From Plazaster borealis (taxonomy: Eukaryota > Echinodermata > Asteroidea > Forcipulatida > Labidiasteridae): a stretch of 64,000 nt of DNA. Positions within the stretch are counted from its first letter, which is position 1. Every line of letters begins with the position of its first letter. The translations under genes were made by a program, and so were the position numbers. Shown piece after piece: positions 62,501-64,000 of this stretch. Under the pieces are notes generated by a model. The model had not been told where the DNA came from. It ran no database searches and saw only the letters and a list, made by a program, of their open reading frames with translations. The stretch spans positions 11,193,501-11,257,500 of the forward strand of contig CM037459.1 in NCBI GenBank assembly GCA_021014325.1, in the 5' to 3' direction.

Positions 62501-63495
62501 TTCAGCTTGTTCAACCCTGCGCAATGACACCTCTACTGTAAGGCACACAATCACGAATTAGTTACTAACTAATGAATTTTTGTATTCAATATTTTCATTT
62601 TTGGTATAGTCTACGCCTATCCTCATATCAACGCAAACAAACATGACAAATTTCGCTTGTCTGGGAAACTTCGTTCGGCCTGTTCAGCTGTTTGAATGCT
62701 TTGCTCCAATGCCTTTGTTTACAAATCCCTGGGGGCATATACTGTGAACAAAAATATAAAAAACAGCCAGCCTCCCGAGATGTACAAAATGGTTTTTTGA
62801 TTAGTGTAAACAGCACGTTTTCCTTGCCATTGTCAGCTACAACACCCCTTTAGATGTGAAGTGAAATTTGATAACAATATACTCGAGTTAATAATTCAAA
62901 TTATTTTCCTAGCAAACCGTAAAAGTAGTATGGCTTCTCTTTGCAAAATATCACAGTCAGGCATATCCAAATGTGATGGCCAAAGCATTTGGCGGCGGTA
63001 TCATTTGACTTCATATCGTGGCACATAATACAGTTTTGGTGAAATTTGTTCGTCGAACACTAGTGTTTGAGATGCTCATCCGCTACTTTTCAACACTTAA
63101 AATAGACATATAGACAAGTATTTAAAGAACCGACTTGAATTGAGGTCAGGAATCCCATCATAACTTTCAAACAACATATTTTTTCAAAACCTATCATGAT
63201 TTTCTTCATATATTGCATCGAAGTTCTTTGTAATTATGTTTATCATCATGACCTCGACTGGTCTTACCAGTGGTTCCCGAAGTGTAGAAGAAGAAAGCGG
63301 GGTCCGAGTACGAAGCCCCCTTCCGTACATCTCGCGGTATGGCGTCGGAGGACGCAAGGGGAGACGCCAAATCAACGGCCAAGAACCCATCGGGGAGGGC
63401 GGTGTCATCTCCTGCCTCCTTGATAACAACCACACTGATGTTGTCTGCTTGGAGCTCGGCTTGTATTTCCTGCATTGCTGCGATCAAAACTGGAT
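50541..63495 (-). CDS. slc27a: SLC27A/FATP-type very-long-chain acyl-CoA synthetase, 3' part (5' exons outside window)
   Basis: Eight minus-strand exons in transcript order: 63268-63495, 61872-62030, 61017-61141, 59748-59948, 58780-58873, 52435-52633, 51716-51813 and 50541-50857 (stop TAA at 50541-50543). Every junction has GT/AG and the phases chain without a break, giving about 473 codons. Motifs in order: the ATP/AMP-binding loop [52 protein letters not shown], then GDLYFN-like and the FATP/VLACS signature [17 protein letters not shown]. The C-terminal region has [13 protein letters not shown], as in family members. The family activates long and very long chain fatty acids to acyl-CoA at ER, peroxisome or plasma membranes. 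The sequence looks closest to the SLC27A2/A6 branch, by memory only. The N-terminal membrane segment would be upstream of the window. The largest intron (52634-58779) holds a 5.7-kb transposon. Confidence 0.93.
50937..51075 (-). pseudogene. Decayed duplicate of part of the terminal SLC27A exon
   Basis: In the last intron, sequence around CCCCAGGTTCGAATCCCTCCTTCAACTAA, GTACTTGTAGGTGTTCGC and CTGAATCAGTTTC aligns in order and orientation with the terminal exon at about 50648-50765. It has many substitutions and lost frame. This indicates a local tandem duplication of the last exon whose upstream copy decayed. Confidence 0.75.
51400..51613 (-). pseudogene. Non-LTR retrotransposon remnant, end of reverse transcriptase ORF
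   Basis: Minus-strand translation gives [20 protein letters not shown], then [10 protein letters not shown], then after one frame shift [18 protein letters not shown]. The LPR..W..LNR-like block, a basic GRTG step and a C-x-C-G...QT..H....CP zinc-like motif are the usual C-terminal end of the reverse transcriptase ORF in CR1/jockey-type elements. No upstream polymerase domain remains. It sits in the last SLC27A intron. Confidence 0.65.
52080..52262. repeat. Hairpin element with repeated arms
   Basis: GGCTCAGAGCAGAAAGGACTTA occurs twice on the left (about 52081 and 52137). Complements on the right include CTTTCTGCTGTGGGCCGACTGGGTC and AAGTCCTTTCTGCTCTGAGCTGA. It can form a nested hairpin of about 180 bp. 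Non-coding, in the SLC27A intron between exons ending 51813 and starting 52435. Confidence 0.75.
53191..53229 (+). promoter_or_regulatory. Left-terminus promoter-like block (ATTGG, CRE-like, GGTGGATT)
   Basis: ATTGG at 53191-53195 (CCAAT on the other strand), TGACGTC at 53208-53214 (CRE half-palindrome plus) and GGTGGATTAGG at 53219-53229. It is mirrored in the right terminus at the same distance from the end, and lies about 110 bp before the THAP ATG. Confidence 0.5.
53336..53683 (+). pseudogene. Decayed THAP-domain gene, first exon
   Basis: Starts [19 protein letters not shown], giving the first Cys pair (C-x4-C) of a THAP zinc finger. In a shifted frame [17 protein letters not shown] follows, then [20 protein letters not shown], and after another shift LKKCAVPTL, the conserved AVPT box that closes a THAP domain. 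The exon ends CAG/GTAAGT. At least two frame breaks and loss of the C-x2-H histidine mean this copy cannot make an intact THAP domain. THAP domains bind DNA and occur in P-element and Kolobok transposases as well as host factors. The position, 334 bp inside a TTAA-flanked terminus, favours the transposon role. Confidence 0.72.
54471..54865 (+). pseudogene. Putative downstream THAP-gene exon with 31-residue repeats
   Basis: Follows TTTTGCTAG, a usable 3' splice site. One frame gives a Ser/Thr/Gly/Lys-rich, probably disordered stretch with three tandem repeats of about 31 residues (core [23 protein letters not shown]; 93-bp period from about 54558). The frame predicted by phase-0 splicing from 53683 instead gives a basic helical sequence ([23 protein letters not shown]) and stops inside the first repeat. 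Which frame was used is unresolved because the upstream exon is itself frameshifted. Confidence 0.4.
54866..56426. other. AT-rich middle of the transposon, no gene recognised
   Basis: About 1.56 kb with no long ORF and no visible DDE/RNase H-like motif on either strand. If the element once encoded a transposase catalytic domain here, it has been deleted or has decayed beyond recognition. Confidence 0.5.
56427..58289 (-). pseudogene. P2X7 C-terminal (ballast) domain protein gene, decayed, three exons
   Basis: Minus-strand exons: about 58086-58289, 57004-57233 and 56427-56592 (stop TAA 56427-56429). Exon 1 has an acidic Ser-rich stretch ending in [15 protein letters not shown]. Exon 2 begins WCSCGHC with CICCKE, then [16 protein letters not shown] and [15 protein letters not shown]. 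Exon 3 reads [44 protein letters not shown]. This order of Cys-rich, QTA..QY and YR..VxW..G.LG....V..PSCV..IR..P.P.G.Y.GF motifs is the P2X7 intracellular ballast domain. The TG/G and CA/G splice phases are kept, but exon 2 needs two frame shifts and exon 1 one or two plus a TAA just before its donor. So it is an unprocessed pseudogene, or a gene with sequence errors. No P2X channel domain is present. Confidence 0.72.
57913..57943. repeat. (TACATG)n microsatellite
   Basis: About five perfect ACATGT/TGTACA hexamer repeats between exons 1 and 2 of the P2X7-like pseudogene, with further scattered copies at 57825-57865. Confidence 0.85.
58435..58455 (-). promoter_or_regulatory. Right-terminus promoter-like block (CRE palindrome, GGTGGATTGG)
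   Basis: The minus strand reads TGACGTCA (58448-58455), a full CRE palindrome, then GGTGGATTGG (58435-58444), whose ATTGG is a CCAAT box complement. It is the mirror image of the left-terminus block and lies about 145 bp before the P2X7-like exon 1. The surrounding 58320-58500 is GC-rich relative to the intron. Confidence 0.5.
58961..59022. repeat. Short dispersed repeat with AGCGCC...GGCGCT ends
   Basis: GATATAGCGCC and CTCAAGGCGCTTTACAG flank about 30 bp. This motif pair is a frequent short repeat in marine invertebrate genomes as I recall them; no second copy was found in this window. Confidence 0.35.
60222..60583. mobile_element. TTAA-flanked MITE, copy 3 (best preserved)
   Basis: 362 bp flanked by TTAA at 60218-60221 and 60584-60587. 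Starts AGGCACTGGACACGTTTGG and ends CGTGTACAGTGCCT. Contains TGTCAAAGACCA, CACTTGGTGTATCCCAACAT, CATCGAAGTTGCAAGAAAATG and ACTACGTTACTTCAGAGGGAG. In the SLC27A intron between exons at 59948 and 61017. No coding capacity. Confidence 0.82.
62133..62159. repeat. Near-perfect 27-bp palindrome
   Basis: CTTAAAAGAGCT, a short centre and AGCTCTTTTAAG, just before a tandem repeat in the SLC27A intron. Confidence 0.5.
62166..62692. repeat. Tandem repeat, three copies of about 175-179 bp
   Basis: GCGCAATGACACCTCTACTG starts copies at 62166, 62345 and 62519. Each runs through TTAGTTAATAACTAATGAA and ACATGACAAAGTTCGCTTGTC. Copies are closely similar, so the expansion is recent. Intronic, non-coding. Confidence 0.9.
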
Positions 63496-64000
63496 CTGAT
63501 GGAAAGTTTATGGAGTATAATTTAAGTTCTTTATAGCCTATATGTCATTTCAGGAGCCACGGCTTTGGATTCGGCTCTGGCTTATAGCCTATCATGCTGC
63601 CACCATCTTGGTCATGTCCCCTGTATCCAATGGATGCTAATATGCATTGCACAAAGGGGAATCAAACTGTTTCTCCTTCAAGTCTCGGTTTGGTTACATT
63701 GATTTGAATTGGAGAATAACAATATGGCCGCACCATGTTTAAGGTAGGCTCAACCAAATAATTGAAAACGTACACTTTCTGCATGGGGATTAAAACAAAA
63801 GTGGTCTCAAGAAGGGCTTTGTAGTATTGTTGAGATTTAGTTTCGTCTGGTTTGCTGTTGACAAAAAACGAAAACGAAAAGGCATTCAATACCAAGACGA
63901 TCCAGAGAACATTATTGGGAGCCTCATATTTAGTTTCTTGAAGTGAACACTGAGTTATTGTTCCTCCTTTTCTTACCACGGCCGCATATGATCCTCTTCA
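63496..64000. other. 5'-ward SLC27A intron, no exon seen
   Basis: No further SLC27A exon is recognisable up to the window end. A minus-strand open frame at 63662-63979 shows no acyl-CoA synthetase motif. The next upstream exon should end with one base of a codon to match the phase at 63495. Confidence 0.45.

Noticed and set aside
63662..63979. 105-codon minus-strand frame upstream of the first SLC27A exon in the window
   Set aside because: No SLC27A motif, and it is not joined in phase to 63495. Treated as intron.

Overview
The window is eukaryotic, from a marine invertebrate animal. Spliceosomal introns, long introns packed with non-autonomous DNA transposons, a SINE-bearing macrosatellite and the gene families present fit a deuterostome. 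My best guess is an echinoderm, perhaps a sea star. That is inferred from general resemblance of the dispersed repeats to echinoderm repeats and was not checked by search.

Region 1 (1-36707) is a head-to-tail macrosatellite of about 2.13 kb units: 16 full units and one partial unit, with no convincing protein gene. Each unit has a GC-rich segment between short direct repeats, an A-rich (TAAA)n tract belonging to a minus-strand tRNA-derived SINE, a perfect 20-bp inverted repeat bracketing about 1.2 kb, and two tandem copies of a roughly 500-bp MITE-like element. Unit 16 alone carries a 1374-bp hAT-type insertion with a perfect 8-bp target duplication; inside it lies a third, diverged relative of the MITE. 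The array ends abruptly near 36707, and an older diverged fragment of the unit lies at 37518-37690.

Region 2 (37.7-50.1 kb) holds a tRNA-like element, several hairpin elements, and two tandem plus-strand genes for small NTF2-like (SnoaL/DUF4440-type) proteins of 127 and 126 residues. Both have four exons with identical lengths for exons 1-3 (7, 141 and 160 coding nt) and identical phases, so they arose by duplication. Their introns hold TTAA-flanked MITEs, a foldback element and simple repeats.

Region 3 (50.5-64 kb) is the 3' part of a minus-strand SLC27A/FATP (very-long-chain acyl-CoA synthetase) gene: eight phase-consistent exons run from the ATP-binding YTSGTTG region to the stop, and the 5' exons lie beyond the window. 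Its 3' end converges on the second NTF2-like gene.

The most unusual object is in the largest FATP intron: a 5658-bp element (53002-58659) bounded by TTAA target duplications, with about 230 bp of imperfect inverted termini. Each terminus carries a CRE-like TGACGTC motif followed by GGTGGATT about 205 bp from its end. Two converging genes lie inside: a decayed THAP-domain gene (plus strand) and a decayed three-exon gene for a P2X7 C-terminal (ballast) domain protein (minus strand). TTAA targets and THAP domains are known from Kolobok-type transposons; a P2X7-ballast cargo gene sharing terminal promoters with a THAP gene is, to my knowledge, not a standard arrangement.
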